A DNA stretch of 64,000 nt, taken from NCBI RefSeq assembly GCF_000374045.1, contig NZ_KB893386.1:159928-223927 (forward strand). The letters run 5' to 3'. Origin of the DNA: Segetibacter koreensis DSM 18137. Its GTDB lineage: Bacteria > Bacteroidota > Bacteroidia > Chitinophagales > Chitinophagaceae. Below, piece after piece: positions 26,202-35,844 of the stretch (position 1 is the first letter of the stretch; every line of letters begins with the position of its first letter). Position numbers and translations under genes: made by a program. A model generated the notes under the pieces. That model was given only the letters and a program-made list of their open reading frames with translations. It had not been told where the DNA came from and ran no database searches.

Positions 26202-26733
26202 CCCATAACGTAAAAATAATAGTAGTGTTACAACAGTAATGCCATCCTATTTAAATAGCGATCTCCACTGTTAATTATTTTTTCAGTTGTCATATAATTT
26301 ATAGACGCATTTAATTTAGGTAATTTTATTGCCAGACAAGAATATATTTAAAATATTTTCACTTTAATAATAAATTGCACAAAAAATCATTCATGATGAT
26401 AATCTGCGGTTTAAGCTATAAAAAAAATTAAGGTAACCGAGACCAATTATTTTTCATTTAGAACTTTAATTCGCAGGTTTAGTAACTGCGACTGCTGGTG
26501 CTTAAGGTCAAGTATATAAACTATTATGAATTTTTATTGTTACTTAGCAGATAATTGTAGTGGAAAGGCTTTTGCATATAATAAAAATTGATGCAATCGA
26601 TTCTACGGTACAAGTGTGCGACGCAAGGATGCAGGGTAGGAATTCTATTGCCGGATAAAAAAATCCGGCAGGATTAGTACAACATCTGGAAACAGCCGAC
26701 TTCTACCGGTAACTTTAAAAAATCAACCTCTAA
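26202..26733. other. Intergenic region, 532 bp, with repeat and hairpin
   Basis: AT-rich; no gene seen. It contains repeat copy 2 (26608-26642) and a perfect 8-bp hairpin (26649-26656 with 26663-26670, loop of six A). A weak -7-like TAACTTTA at 26710 lies 16 bp before the bshA start. Confidence 0.5.
26608..26642 (+). repeat. Interspersed intergenic repeat, copy 2
   Basis: The first 20 nt match copy 1 at 22918 (18/20). The following 16 nt, GGATGCAGGGTAGGAA (26627-26642), recur exactly on the opposite strand at 59831-59846. A hairpin follows directly. Confidence 0.45.
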
Positions 26734-27879
26734 ATGCGTATAGGTATTGTATGTTACCCCACTTTTGGGGGAAGTGGCGTTCTCGCCACAGAATTAGGAA
26801 AGGCACTTGCAGATAAGGGACATTCTGTTCATTTTATTACATATCAGCAGCCTGTCAGGCTAAATGTTTTTAGTGCTAATATTTATTATCACGAGGTGCG
26901 TGTTCCTACATATCCCCTCTTCGATTATCCCCCGTATGAGGTGGCACTGTCAAGTACAATGGTGGATGTAATATTACATCACAATCTCGACCTTTTGCAT
27001 GTGCATTATGCTATTCCGCATGCCTCTGCCGCATATATGGCAAAGCAAATTGTTGCAAAAGTGGGTAAGAACATTCCTGTTATTACTACGCTTCATGGTA
27101 CGGATATAACGCTTGTTGGGAGAGACAAAACGTATGCACCTGTAGTAACATTTAGTATAAACGAAAGTGATGCGATTACTGCGGTAAGCGATAACCTGAG
27201 AATGGAAACTTACAGGTCTTTTGCCATAGAAAAAGAAATAGATGTAATACACAATTTTGTAGATGTGGCCAGGTTTAGCAAAAAACCCATTGATGCATTC
27301 AGGCAGGTAATTGCTCCAAACGGAGAAAAAATTCTGGTGCATGCGTCTAACTTCAGAAAAATAAAAAGGGTGCAGGACGTAGTAAAAATTTTTGCAGAAG
27401 TGCGGAAACAAATGGGTGCAAAATTGCTGATGGTGGGTGATGGACCGGAACGTCCGCCAATGGAAGATTTGGTGAAAGATTATGGACTTACTGATGACGT
27501 ACGTTTTTTGGGCAAACAAGAGCAGATGGAAGAAATTTTGGTAGTCAGTGACTTATTTGTTTTGCCTTCTGAGTATGAAAGTTTTGGCCTGGCCGCACTT
27601 GAAGCAATGGCAGCAAGAATGCCTGTTATAAGTACTAATGCGGGCGGCCTGCCTGAAATAAACATTCATGGCAAGACAGGTTACCTATCAAACATAGGTG
27701 ATGTGGAAGACATGAGCAGAAATGCAATAGCAATTCTTAGTAATGATGAAATGCTTTCCGATTTTAAAAAGAACGCTTATGAGCAGGCGTGCAAGTTTGA
27801 CATACATAACATTGTTCCTGTTTACGAGAAATTGTACAGCCGTTTTTGCAGTATGATTTGTAGCAAATTGCCTGCCTGA
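26734..27879 (+). CDS. bshA: N-acetyl-alpha-D-glucosaminyl L-malate synthase
   Basis: 381 residues, GT4 glycosyltransferase. The N-terminus MRIGIVCYPTFGGSGVLATELGKALADKGHSVHFIT is characteristic of BshA. The donor site segments are present (ASNFRKIKRVQDVVKIF, LLMVGDGPERP, LPSEYESFGLAALEAMAARMPVISTNAGGLPE). BshA joins UDP-GlcNAc and L-malate in the first step of bacillithiol synthesis, the low-molecular-weight thiol of many Firmicutes and Bacteroidota. The bshB and bshC genes are not in this window. The product is cytoplasmic. A bidirectional terminator separates it from the convergent EnvC-like gene. Confidence 0.93.
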   Translation: MRIGIVCYPTFGGSGVLATELGKALADKGHSVHFITYQQPVRLNVFSANIYYHEVRVPTYPLFDYPPYEVALSSTMVDVILHHNLDLLHVHYAIPHASAAYMAKQIVAKVGKNIPVITTLHGTDITLVGRDKTYAPVVTFSINESDAITAVSDNLRMETYRSFAIEKEIDVIHNFVDVARFSKKPIDAFRQVIAPNGEKILVHASNFRKIKRVQDVVKIFAEVRKQMGAKLLMVGDGPERPPMEDLVKDYGLTDDVRFLGKQEQMEEILVVSDLFVLPSEYESFGLAALEAMAARMPVISTNAGGLPEINIHGKTGYLSNIGDVEDMSRNAIAILSNDEMLSDFKKNAYEQACKFDIHNIVPVYEKLYSRFCSMICSKLPA

Positions 27880-27943
27880 GGCAATATTAATGCTTAATCA
27901 ATGGGTGAGAATAGGTTTACTCATACTCGTCATATGATGCAAT

Positions 27944-27987
27944 AAAAAAAGAGGTTGACCCAAAACTAAGGGTCAACCTCTTTTTTT
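27944..27987. terminator. Bidirectional rho-independent terminator
   Basis: An 11-bp stem (27951-27961 with 27970-27980) with an 8-nt loop is flanked by A7 and T7. It serves both bshA and the convergent EnvC-like gene. Confidence 0.9.
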
Positions 27988-28006
27988 ATTGTGGTCACTG
28001 AAAGTC

Positions 28007-29410
28007 TTACTTTTTCTTAAGCCATTGTTCCGGGTTCAAAAAAACACTTTTATCATTAATTACCATAAACAATACTTCACCCTCACCTGCATCGTTAGCG
28101 GCAGCGTGACCTACAACCGTACCTGGTCTTACCTGTTGATTTTGATTTACGTTTACAGAAGCCAAATGACTGTAAGTTGTAAAATACTTACCATGTCTTA
28201 CAGTTACCGCCTGCTCGCCGCCTAAATCATACACGGAAGAAACCTCACCGTCTGCAATTGCTTTTACAGAAGCTCCTACAGGAACAGAAATATATAAACC
28301 ATCACTTTTCCCTTTAAGCACAGTACCCGGAATTGTGTAAGAACCAAAATGTATAGTGGGAATACCTGCATCTACAGGCCACGGCAGCCGTCCTCTTCCA
28401 CTTTCAAAATTAATAGACTGGGCTCTGCCTTCATCTGTACTCTCAAGATCGCTGTAAACCCTATCGGTTTTAGGCTTGCCGGTGGCTACACCTGTTACAG
28501 CTTCCTCTTCAGCCGGTGCTGTAGCTTCTGGCGAAGGTTTTTCAGGGGTGGTATTGCTGGCTACGCTTGGCTGTTCTTTTTGCTGCTGTAGTTTTTCCAA
28601 ACGGCGTTGCTCTGCCAGTTTTCTTTTTCTCTCCTCCTCCGCAGCTCTTTTTGCCCGGGCAACTGCTTCTGCTTTTTTCCTCGCCTCTGCCAACTCACGT
28701 CGAATAATGGCACTTATAGCGCTTTGCATTTGCCTGCGGTCATTCTCTCTCTTTTTTATCTGAGCGGCTAAATCTTTTTCCTGGCTTTTTAACTTATTTA
28801 CCTCATTGTTTTGTTCTTTTTTATCTTCCTCAAGGTCCGTTAATTGTTTGTTCTGATCCTGTAACGCCAGGTTTTTTTCATTTTTACTATTGTTTAAAGT
28901 CGCGATTTTGTGGCTTATCAATTCCTGCGTTTTCAGGATATTGTCCACCTGTTGTTCGCGATAAAGCCGGTAGCTTCTGAGGTAAGTTACTCGTTTTACG
29001 GCATCATTAAAGGTTGCAGCTGAAAAAATAAAATTGAGATAGTCATAACTGCTTCTGTTTTTGTAAGCAAAAACAAGGCTCTTACTGTATTCCTGCTTTA
29101 AAGTATCTAATTGTTTTTTTAGCCTGTCAATTTCCTGGGTATTAAGAGATATGTTCTTGTCCAGTAAACGCATATCTTTATTGATATTTTGAATCAACTC
29201 TTCACGTGCGGCAATCTTTCTTTTAACCAGGTTATAGTTTGCTAAAGATTTATTTTTGCTGCTGCGAATATTTTTCAGGGTTTGATTTAAATCTCTGATT
29301 TCCTTCAGTAAATCCTGCTGTTTACGCTGCAATTCCTCTTTGGTCTCCTGCGCAAACAGGCAGGAAGCAAATGAGGTAAAAAGGAACAGAAAAATAATTC
29401 TTTTAATCAT
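28007..29410 (-). CDS. EnvC-like murein hydrolase activator (degenerate LytM/M23 domain)
   Basis: 467 residues: a signal peptide (cleavage near CLFAQ), a long coiled coil (about 22-270, Lys/Glu/Gln/Arg rich), a linker rich in Pro, Ala and Glu, and a C-terminal LytM fold (about 350-467). The zinc ligands of active M23 peptidases are not all there: where HxH is expected the sequence is EVLFMV, and the first His/Asp pair is also missing. The order and the ending LNPEQWL match E. coli EnvC, which has no peptidase activity but switches on the amidases AmiA/AmiB at the septum. The protein should act in the periplasm in daughter-cell separation. It follows dut and the DUF4292 gene on the same strand. 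Confidence 0.87.
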   Translation of the reverse strand: MIKRIIFLFLFTSFASCLFAQETKEELQRKQQDLLKEIRDLNQTLKNIRSSKNKSLANYNLVKRKIAAREELIQNINKDMRLLDKNISLNTQEIDRLKKQLDTLKQEYSKSLVFAYKNRSSYDYLNFIFSAATFNDAVKRVTYLRSYRLYREQQVDNILKTQELISHKIATLNNSKNEKNLALQDQNKQLTDLEEDKKEQNNEVNKLKSQEKDLAAQIKKRENDRRQMQSAISAIIRRELAEARKKAEAVARAKRAAEEERKRKLAEQRRLEKLQQQKEQPSVASNTTPEKPSPEATAPAEEEAVTGVATGKPKTDRVYSDLESTDEGRAQSINFESGRGRLPWPVDAGIPTIHFGSYTIPGTVLKGKSDGLYISVPVGASVKAIADGEVSSVYDLGGEQAVTVRHGKYFTTYSHLASVNVNQNQQVRPGTVVGHAAANDAGEGEVLFMVINDKSVFLNPEQWLKKK

Positions 29411-29453
29411 TCCTGGCTATTTATTAAATTATTTAATATAACAACTTGTTTCA

Positions 29454-30278
29454 TTACAGCCTTTTATAATTTTCAGAAATGTTAAATGGAAATGTCAGAG
29501 GCTGATTAAAGACGTATTGTTTAAAATTAAGATCGATGTTAAGTTTCGACTGATCCGCCAGCGATATTTTTCTTTCAGTTGAAAATGGAACACCTGAGGT
29601 ATTATCATATCCACTATAGGCAATATCGCATGTTCGATTCTCATCGTTAAGATCATCTAATTTGCTTTCCACAATTTTGTAATCGTTGTTATCTAAAGTA
29701 GCAAGATGTTTGAAAAGTTTTCCTGTCATTAATATTTGTAAATGATTACTGTCTGACATGTAGGAGCTTATATTACTATCAATAAAAACAGGGTTTCCAA
29801 CGACAATATCCTGCAAAGCAGTAAAATCTAATGGAAGGCCTGTTAGCTGCTGCAAAAAATCGATACTGCGGTACTGAACATACTTCTTTAGAAGGTTCAT
29901 AACTTTTATGCTGTCAGTTGTTATTAAAACCCTGAATCCCTCTATCCCTAAAGGTCCTCTTAAAGAAAGCCATATAGCAGAATCTTTTTTCACTCTTATA
30001 AAGGCCGTTGCTTCATCTCCTCCATCTTTATCGTTATAAACTACTCTTGCTTTCGCATTAAACGTATTAAAATCAATTTTATTCTTTATAGCCTTGTTAT
30101 AAACTTCTTTTATAAGTTCCGCAGAGTCCACTGTTTTCAGCGTATCAGTGACAGCAACAGGAGTTGTATCAACCTTTGAAATAACCCCGGTTGTTTTTTG
30201 CAATTTTCCTGCAGTTTTGCATGAAAACATTGAAATTGTTACTAATAAAAAAATAAATACGGATGCAATCTTCATCAT
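29454..30278 (-). CDS. DUF4292 lipoprotein
   Basis: About 274 residues from ATG 30278 (or 30275); the upstream ATG at 30305 would overlap dut and spoil the lipoprotein signal. The lipobox is MFSC with Cys near residue 20. The mature part (FNTFNAKARVVYNDKDGGDEATAFIRVKKDSAIWLSLRGPLGIEGFRVLITTDSIKVMNLLKKYVQYRSIDFLQQL) is typical of DUF4292, a LolB/LppX-like half-barrel found in Bacteroidota. A role in carrying lipid or lipoprotein to the outer membrane is a structural guess. It starts 4 bp after dut and is followed by the EnvC-like gene, so these three form one operon. Confidence 0.82.
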   Translation of the reverse strand: MMKIASVFIFLLVTISMFSCKTAGKLQKTTGVISKVDTTPVAVTDTLKTVDSAELIKEVYNKAIKNKIDFNTFNAKARVVYNDKDGGDEATAFIRVKKDSAIWLSLRGPLGIEGFRVLITTDSIKVMNLLKKYVQYRSIDFLQQLTGLPLDFTALQDIVVGNPVFIDSNISSYMSDSNHLQILMTGKLFKHLATLDNNDYKIVESKLDDLNDENRTCDIAYSGYDNTSGVPFSTERKISLADQSKLNIDLNFKQYVFNQPLTFPFNISENYKRL

Positions 30279-30282
30279 CTTA

Positions 30283-30726
30283 TTACTGTTTACCTGTATG
30301 GCCAAAACCTCCTTCGCCTCTTATAGTAGAATTCAATTCATTTACCTGCGTTAACACTACCTTTTCAACTTTCTGAATAACCATTTGAGCAATGCGATCG
30401 CCGGGATGAATAATGTTCGGCTCATTTGATAGATTTATCAATACTACTTTTAATTCGCCACGATAGTCAGCATCAACGGTACCGGGACTGTTTAGGCAGG
30501 TAATACCATGTTTTATAGCCAACCCGCTGCGAGGACGTATCTGTGCTTCGTAATTTGTTGGCAGCTCAATAAACAATCCTGTAGGGACCAGCCTTCTTTC
30601 AAGTGGCTGCAGTGTCAGACTCGCTTCAATATCCGCCCTTAGATCCATACCCGATGAGCCTTCGGTTGCATAAGATGGAAGCGGGTTTACCGAACGGTTT
30701 ATGATATTAACAACGAGTTTATCCAT
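30283..30726 (-). CDS. dut: Deoxyuridine 5'-triphosphate nucleotidohydrolase (dUTPase)
   Basis: 147 residues, the normal length for trimeric dUTPase. All five motifs are visible: [46 protein letters not shown] and the C-terminal [10 protein letters not shown]. It hydrolyses dUTP to dUMP and pyrophosphate, keeping uracil out of DNA and feeding dTMP synthesis. A perfect -7 box TACATTTG (30732-30739) lies so close to the ATG that the transcript should be leaderless or nearly so. Confidence 0.96.
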   Translation of the reverse strand: MDKLVVNIINRSVNPLPSYATEGSSGMDLRADIEASLTLQPLERRLVPTGLFIELPTNYEAQIRPRSGLAIKHGITCLNSPGTVDADYRGELKVVLINLSNEPNIIHPGDRIAQMVIQKVEKVVLTQVNELNSTIRGEGGFGHTGKQ

Positions 30727-30731
30727 TCCAG

Positions 30732-30739
30732 CAAATGTA
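30732..30739 (-). promoter_or_regulatory. -7 box TACATTTG for dut, near-leaderless
   Basis: Perfect TAnnTTTG on the minus strand, ending 6 nt before the dut ATG at 30726. Confidence 0.4.
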
Positions 30740-30783
30740 ATTATTGAGATGAAGAGAAAATTTATAAGTTATACAGGGGATTG

Positions 30784-31266
30784 TTAAAAAACAACCTTTT
30801 GAAGCAATACGGTAGCATAAGCCACCAGACCTTCCTGCCTGCCCACAAACCCCATAGCTTCAGTAGTGGTAGCTTTTATAGAAATGTCTTTTTCAGAAAC
30901 GTGCAAAATAGAAGCAATTACCTGTTGCATTTTAACTGCAAATGGTTTTATTTTCGGCGCCTCCAGGCAAAGTGTAGTGTCTGCATTAATCAATTTATAA
31001 CCTTCGTTTTGTACCAATGCATATGTACGTTGCAGCAAAATCTTACTGTCGATATTTTTAAACTCTGATGAAGTATCAGGAAAATGTGCACCAATATCTC
31101 CGAGTGATAAAGCGCCGAGAAGTGCATCACAAATGGCGTGTAATAACACATCTGCATCACTGTGACCCAAAGCTCCTTTAGTATGGGGTATCAACACTCC
31201 TCCTATCCACAGCTCTCTACCTTCGACCAATTGATGAAAATCAACTCCTGAACCTATTCTAAACAT
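30784..31266 (-). CDS. ispF: 2-C-methyl-D-erythritol 2,4-cyclodiphosphate synthase
   Basis: 160 residues. The zinc ligands are in place (GVDFHQL with Asp9 and His11, and His in LGHSDADVLLHAI), with the later motifs INADTTLCLEAPKI and DISIKATTTEAMGFVGRQEG. It forms the cyclic diphosphate in the non-mevalonate isoprenoid pathway as a trimer. It is a normal-length stand-alone IspF, not an IspDF fusion. It lies downstream of porV but behind a terminator. Confidence 0.96.
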   Translation of the reverse strand: MFRIGSGVDFHQLVEGRELWIGGVLIPHTKGALGHSDADVLLHAICDALLGALSLGDIGAHFPDTSSEFKNIDSKILLQRTYALVQNEGYKLINADTTLCLEAPKIKPFAVKMQQVIASILHVSEKDISIKATTTEAMGFVGRQEGLVAYATVLLQKVVF

Positions 31267-31294
31267 ATATTAAATTTTGCTGTAACATTTATAC

Positions 31295-31329
31295 AAAAAA
31301 AGCGAAGGTAGTGTTCCTTCGCTTTTTTT
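31295..31329 (-). terminator. Rho-independent terminator after porV
   Basis: A 7-bp GC-rich stem (31302-31308 with 31316-31322), extended by A7/T7 flanks, lies 25 bp after the porV stop. Confidence 0.85.
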
Positions 31330-31353
31330 GCGTAATCAAATTATATAAACCGT

Positions 31354-32529
31354 TTATGGAGCGGTTGAACCTAAGCCGTTTGAATTATTATTATCAAGAT
31401 CGAATACAAGGCTAAAGCGCAATGTATTTGATAATGGATTACGAGTAACACCATTACCCGAAGGAACCAGGTAAGAGAAATTTAGACCGAAAACATTGTA
31501 TTTTAAACCTGCGCCTAGTGTGAAATACTTACGGTTACCCTTCAGTTTATCTTCGTAGAAGTAACCTGCCCGTAAAGCAAACTGGTCATTATATACATAC
31601 TCACCTCCAACGGAAACCTGGTATTCTTTCAGTTCATTACTGAAACTACCCGCATCTCCAAAGCTGCTGAACCAGCTGCTTATTACACTTTTATTCCTAT
31701 AATCTGACAAAGTTGAATCGTCTGTCAAAGCCGGAGGAGTGGGAACCATTAATTTATTGATATCAAGCCCTCCTGTAAATTTACTGGTTTCATCAAACAC
31801 CCAGGTATAGGCAACCCCTAATCCTAAATTGGCAGGAATATAATCTTTTTGTTGCGCGTCGCTTGTATAAGAAATTTTTGAACCGAGATTACTCAGTGCA
31901 ATTCCCCAGTTTAAACCCTGACCGTCAGCATTTACTCCTGAATGAAATATTGACAGATCTGCAGCCACTGCTTTACCTGACTTATATTGCACACCGTTCA
32001 CTGCTTGTCCGCCGGCGAGATTACTGTTAATATACTTTAGAGAAATACCAGCACCTAAATACTCACTTAGTTTACGGCTGTATCCGAGATCAATAGAATA
32101 CTCGCGTGGCCTAAATGATTGCAGGTCATTTCCGGCAAAATCGGTAAACTGTATATTACCAAGACTAAAGTAACGAATGGAGCCGGATATCCCCTGCTCC
32201 TCATCAATTTGGTGATAACCGGCTAGCGATGCAAGGTATACATCGGTTAATCCCAGGTCTTTTAACCATGGAGTATATGTCATAGCAACGCTGGTACGGC
32301 TTTTAGCAAAAGGCACCTTGCCGAGGTTCCAAAACGAAGCGTTGGCGTCGGGTGCGGTTGCAATACCAACGTCACCCATTCCACCAGCCCTGGCATCGGG
32401 CGATATCCTCAAAAACGGAACAGCAGAAGTAACTACATTTATGGTATTGTTATCCTGTGACTTTACTTGAGTGGTTAACGACAGAGCAAATAATAAAGCA
32501 GCAGAAAATTTTACTGTTAGTTGTTTCAT
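31354..32529 (-). CDS. porV: Type IX secretion outer-membrane protein PorV
   Basis: 391 residues from the ATG at 32529; a GTG two codons earlier is in frame. The signal peptide ends near VKSQ. The mature start PFLRISPDARAGGMGDVGIATAPDANASFWNLGK is the PorV (LptO) signature, and the rest fits a FadL-like 14-strand barrel with a C-terminal strand (NTLRFSLVFDLD). PorV carries T9SS cargo from the translocon to the attachment complex with PorU at the outer membrane. porU, often adjacent in Bacteroidota, is not next to it here. Its presence shows that the organism secretes CTD-bearing proteins. Confidence 0.9.
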   Translation of the reverse strand: MKQLTVKFSAALLFALSLTTQVKSQDNNTINVVTSAVPFLRISPDARAGGMGDVGIATAPDANASFWNLGKVPFAKSRTSVAMTYTPWLKDLGLTDVYLASLAGYHQIDEEQGISGSIRYFSLGNIQFTDFAGNDLQSFRPREYSIDLGYSRKLSEYLGAGISLKYINSNLAGGQAVNGVQYKSGKAVAADLSIFHSGVNADGQGLNWGIALSNLGSKISYTSDAQQKDYIPANLGLGVAYTWVFDETSKFTGGLDINKLMVPTPPALTDDSTLSDYRNKSVISSWFSSFGDAGSFSNELKEYQVSVGGEYVYNDQFALRAGYFYEDKLKGNRKYFTLGAGLKYNVFGLNFSYLVPSGNGVTRNPLSNTLRFSLVFDLDNNNSNGLGSTAP

Positions 32530-33021
32530 CGACACAAGGTGTTTGTTTATTTACGTTAGTACGTTTTAAAGTTAAGCTGTAAAAATAGCAGAATATTTTA
32601 AAGTCAGACTAAAAATGCTTTTGGCAGATATTAATGTCTTGATATTCTTTTGCTTCTTTTACAATTCTAAAATGTTTTGAGTAACATTTTATTACATACT
32701 AACGACTTTATGTTGATTATCAAATAATTTTTATGACTTATATAACAGTATAAATAACCTGGCTACGATTACTGGAATCCACAAAAAATTCCGGCTAATA
32801 ATAGAGTACATATAAAATCATAAAGCTGCTTCTATAAACGAAATTTAGAAGAAAAAAGTATCTAAGCTAACATTTTCGAGATTTTTCACATAAAAAACTC
32901 GAAAAACTAAAGTTAACCAGAAAGTTTTGAAACCTATACTAAGCAAGGTAACCACGATAAAGCTATAAAAACTAACTGCTAAAGCACTACATCTTTTGCT
33001 GTAAACGTATTATCACTTTTT
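32530..33021. other. Intergenic region, 492 bp
   Basis: Very AT-rich region upstream of porV and downstream of the DUF2339 gene. No gene, clear terminator or operator seen. Confidence 0.45.
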
Positions 33022-35331
33022 CTAAACTTCCTCCTTTCCTGAAAGAAAATCTTTGTACTTGTTATACAAAAACGAAGCAAATAAAAGAAGTATTCCTAAC
33101 AACACCAACACGATTGTTTTAGAAATAGTGGATAAAGATGCAAGGTCATAAAAAAACAATTTAAGTAAAGTGATGCCAAAAAGAACCATAGCGGATATAC
33201 GTAAATGCTTTTTCTTTTTAATAATACCGAAAAAAATGAGTGTTAATGCATAAGCTCCACAAATAAGACTTAACCCTAACTTATATTGATTTTGGTAGCC
33301 GGCAAAATCCATCCACTGTATAAATTCATTTGAAATAACAGTAAGGAAAGTAAGGTTGAAGAAAGAAGAAAAGGCAACCTGTAACGAGTAAGCAGCTCTG
33401 AAAGCTGTCATGGATGAATATATGCTTAACCAAAGAAAAGCTAAACCGGCAAAGGACAGATATCGAACAAAAAGAATGGTACCGAAGTTGCCAGAAGCAG
33501 CCTTTAAATAATTTTCACGTAACTCTCCGGCTAAATATAAACCTCTTGCAAGAAATATCACATTTACAATCGCTGCCATAAGTAACAGCAAATGATGAAG
33601 ACTTTCCTTTTTAACCCATCGTTCATTTATAAATAACCATGTTGCAAAATACAAACATGAAAATATGATTAATGTAAGAGAGCGGTAAACTTCCATCTGT
33701 TTTGTACGGTAAGTAACGTGCTTAAGCTCGTGACGGGTTATTGAATTGTGCCAGGCAAAATCTATTTCATTATAAAAAGCAAAATAAACAAGGAACAAAA
33801 AGGTCAAAGGAACGACCTTATTAAAAAAGATGGCTATAAAGGGTTTTATGCCTGAAAAAGTTTTTTGGGCACTGAAAGCCATGTAACCAATGCAACCACA
33901 AACAAACATAGAAAGCCAGAAGCCTACGTTTGCAAAAGGTGTCGAAGAAAAGCCGGAAACAACATTAGGTATTGAGAGATAGGAATAATTATCTGACCAA
34001 TCCTGGATGAGGCTCAATACAGCAATAATAACAAGCGGAAAAGCAATTTCTAAATATACATGGCGGTGGTTAGCGGTGGCTATATAAAACAAAGTAGTTG
34101 CTTCGACTGTCCAAAGTAGCGTGACCCAACTTCCATCTAACTCAATTGGGATTGCGATGGTAAAAAATAAAAGACCGAGGCCTGTTACAAATTGAAATAC
34201 AGAAGTATCGGCAAGCTTCAAACGGTATATGCAATAGCCTGCTGCAAAATGAAGAAATGCATTTGCAATGGTAAACCAAGTGAGAAAATGAATATTCTGA
34301 AAATTTTCTTCAATTAAAAAGACACCGAGAAAGAAATAAAATAACGCATTTAATAGCAAAATGCCTATTTCGCCTAACCTGTATTGTTCTTTCTTAAAAA
34401 TTTTATATGAAAGGAAAGTTATGTAAAAAGTAAAAAAAGTGGCGGTTAAGAAAAACAGTCCTGCTGAAAATTTTTTACTCACCTGTGTTCCGGTAAATAA
34501 CCAAAAAAGGTAAATTGACCAGGTAAGAAAAAAGGCAATATGATATAAAAGCTTCCACTCTTTTTTAAAAGATAAAACCAAAAGACCGATATTAATCAAA
34601 GATATATAAGCAAATAAACCAAACACATTACCGCTTTTATTTCCCAACAAGAACGGAATGGCGTAGGCAGCAACCTGACCTATTAAAGCGATCACTTTTT
34701 GGTTATACCATAGCGCAATACCTACTGATGCCCCTGTTATTATAATCATTGCAACAAATGCCAGCCACATAGGCAATAAACCGTAAAAACTAAAAGCTAT
34801 GTAGGTAATAAAATAGGCAACCGCTAATCCGCCTGCAGTCAATACCGAACTAAAATATTCGTATTTTTTTTTGAGGCGAACTGCAACAATTACTAATGCA
34901 GCAGCCATACAATAACCCGCCATAATCCTTATAAACGGACTGACTAGTTCATTATCAATTGCATATTTAGCCCCTATAAAAACGCCGATTATTGTAACCA
35001 GTATACCAATTTTACTTATCACATTTGTTCCTATAAAATCCTCCATTTGGGTATTTATGTGAAATACCTGGTTTTGTTGATGAGACGGCTTATTCTGAAC
35101 GTCTCGCCGAAATTTATCAATATATGGTTTTTGAGATTCTGAAGAAGCGAATATTTCATCAGCAGGTTTTTCAATTACACTTTGAGGCTGAGGATGGGGC
35201 TGTACAAGATTTTTGAGGCTTTCTAATTGTTTCTCTAACAAAACGAATTCATCATTCAGCTGCAATTGCCGGTTTCGAAGCTCAGCCAACTGCTTTGTCA
35301 GTTCTTCTATTTGGCGTTCTATGTCAGCCAT
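33022..35331 (-). CDS. DUF2339 polytopic membrane protein
   Basis: About 769 residues from the ATG at 35331; the longer start at 35370 would run into the upstream gene. Residues 1-60 form a coiled coil (IERQIEELTKQLAELRNRQLQLNDEFVLLEKQLESL), followed by a polar linker and then more than twenty hydrophobic helices to the end. This is the DUF2339 layout. The family has no established function; a role in envelope or glycan handling has been supposed from its many helices. It starts 11 bp after the HsdR-N-like gene, so the two are co-transcribed. Confidence 0.82.
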   Translation of the reverse strand: MADIERQIEELTKQLAELRNRQLQLNDEFVLLEKQLESLKNLVQPHPQPQSVIEKPADEIFASSESQKPYIDKFRRDVQNKPSHQQNQVFHINTQMEDFIGTNVISKIGILVTIIGVFIGAKYAIDNELVSPFIRIMAGYCMAAALVIVAVRLKKKYEYFSSVLTAGGLAVAYFITYIAFSFYGLLPMWLAFVAMIIITGASVGIALWYNQKVIALIGQVAAYAIPFLLGNKSGNVFGLFAYISLINIGLLVLSFKKEWKLLYHIAFFLTWSIYLFWLFTGTQVSKKFSAGLFFLTATFFTFYITFLSYKIFKKEQYRLGEIGILLLNALFYFFLGVFLIEENFQNIHFLTWFTIANAFLHFAAGYCIYRLKLADTSVFQFVTGLGLLFFTIAIPIELDGSWVTLLWTVEATTLFYIATANHRHVYLEIAFPLVIIAVLSLIQDWSDNYSYLSIPNVVSGFSSTPFANVGFWLSMFVCGCIGYMAFSAQKTFSGIKPFIAIFFNKVVPLTFLFLVYFAFYNEIDFAWHNSITRHELKHVTYRTKQMEVYRSLTLIIFSCLYFATWLFINERWVKKESLHHLLLLMAAIVNVIFLARGLYLAGELRENYLKAASGNFGTILFVRYLSFAGLAFLWLSIYSSMTAFRAAYSLQVAFSSFFNLTFLTVISNEFIQWMDFAGYQNQYKLGLSLICGAYALTLIFFGIIKKKKHLRISAMVLFGITLLKLFFYDLASLSTISKTIVLVLLGILLLFASFLYNKYKDFLSGKEEV

Positions 35332-35342
35332 ATTTTCATTTT

Positions 35343-35774
35343 TTAAAAATCCGGAAGTTTGTGCAACCATTCAAATGTTCCCTGTTGCACATGTAAGGCA
35401 AAAGTTGAGGTCCCATTGGTGATAACAAGATATTCTACCTGTAAAGTAATATTATAATTAAGTATTTGTCTTATAACATCTTCATTTAATTTTACCTGCA
35501 TTTCCTTGCATTCAACAATCAGCCAGGGTTTAGTATTTTTAAAGACAACAATATCGAAACGCTTCTTCACATCACCCAGCATAATTTCTCGCTCAACAGC
35601 AATCATCGAAGCAGGATATGATTTTTCCTGCATCAAATACTGCAAAAAATTTTGGCGTACCCATTCTTCCGGAGTAAGTAAAACCCACTGTTTTCTACAT
35701 TCATCAAAAATTATTTCCTTCCCTTTTTCTTTTTTTATTTTAAAAGCATGTGGGGGAAACTGTATGTTAATCAT
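35343..35774 (-). CDS. HsdR-N-like PD-(D/E)xK nuclease-fold protein
   Basis: 143 residues. The core RFDIVVFKNTKPWLIVECKE has Asp, then Glu-x-Lys at the spacing of the PD-(D/E)xK nuclease fold, as in the N-terminal domain of type I restriction subunit HsdR. No helicase, methylase or specificity gene is near, so it is not part of a restriction system here. In Bacteroidota this short protein is widely conserved in core genome positions, which suggests a housekeeping DNA role. The promoter box TACTTTTG (35779-35786) lies only 5 bp before the ATG, so the mRNA is probably leaderless. Confidence 0.82.
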   Translation of the reverse strand: MINIQFPPHAFKIKKEKGKEIIFDECRKQWVLLTPEEWVRQNFLQYLMQEKSYPASMIAVEREIMLGDVKKRFDIVVFKNTKPWLIVECKEMQVKLNEDVIRQILNYNITLQVEYLVITNGTSTFALHVQQGTFEWLHKLPDF

Positions 35775-35778
35775 CTAA

Positions 35779-35786
35779 CAAAAGTA
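35779..35786 (-). promoter_or_regulatory. -7 box TACTTTTG, leaderless start for the HsdR-N-like gene
   Basis: Perfect TAnnTTTG on the minus strand. The expected transcription start falls on the ATG at 35774. Confidence 0.4.
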
Positions 35787-35844
35787 TTTGCTAAATTTAC
35801 TAAATCCTGTTGCGGTGTGGAATTAAGAAACGAAAAGAACAAAT

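Noticed and set aside
26589..26601. TTGAT-GCA-ATCGA, an FNR-like inverted pair
   Set aside because: The spacer is 3 nt, not 4, and there is no TAnnTTTG box at a fitting distance.
35343..35774. Restriction-modification system suggested by the HsdR-N-like domain
   Set aside because: No helicase, methyltransferase or specificity gene is near; neighbours are a membrane protein and AMP nucleosidase.
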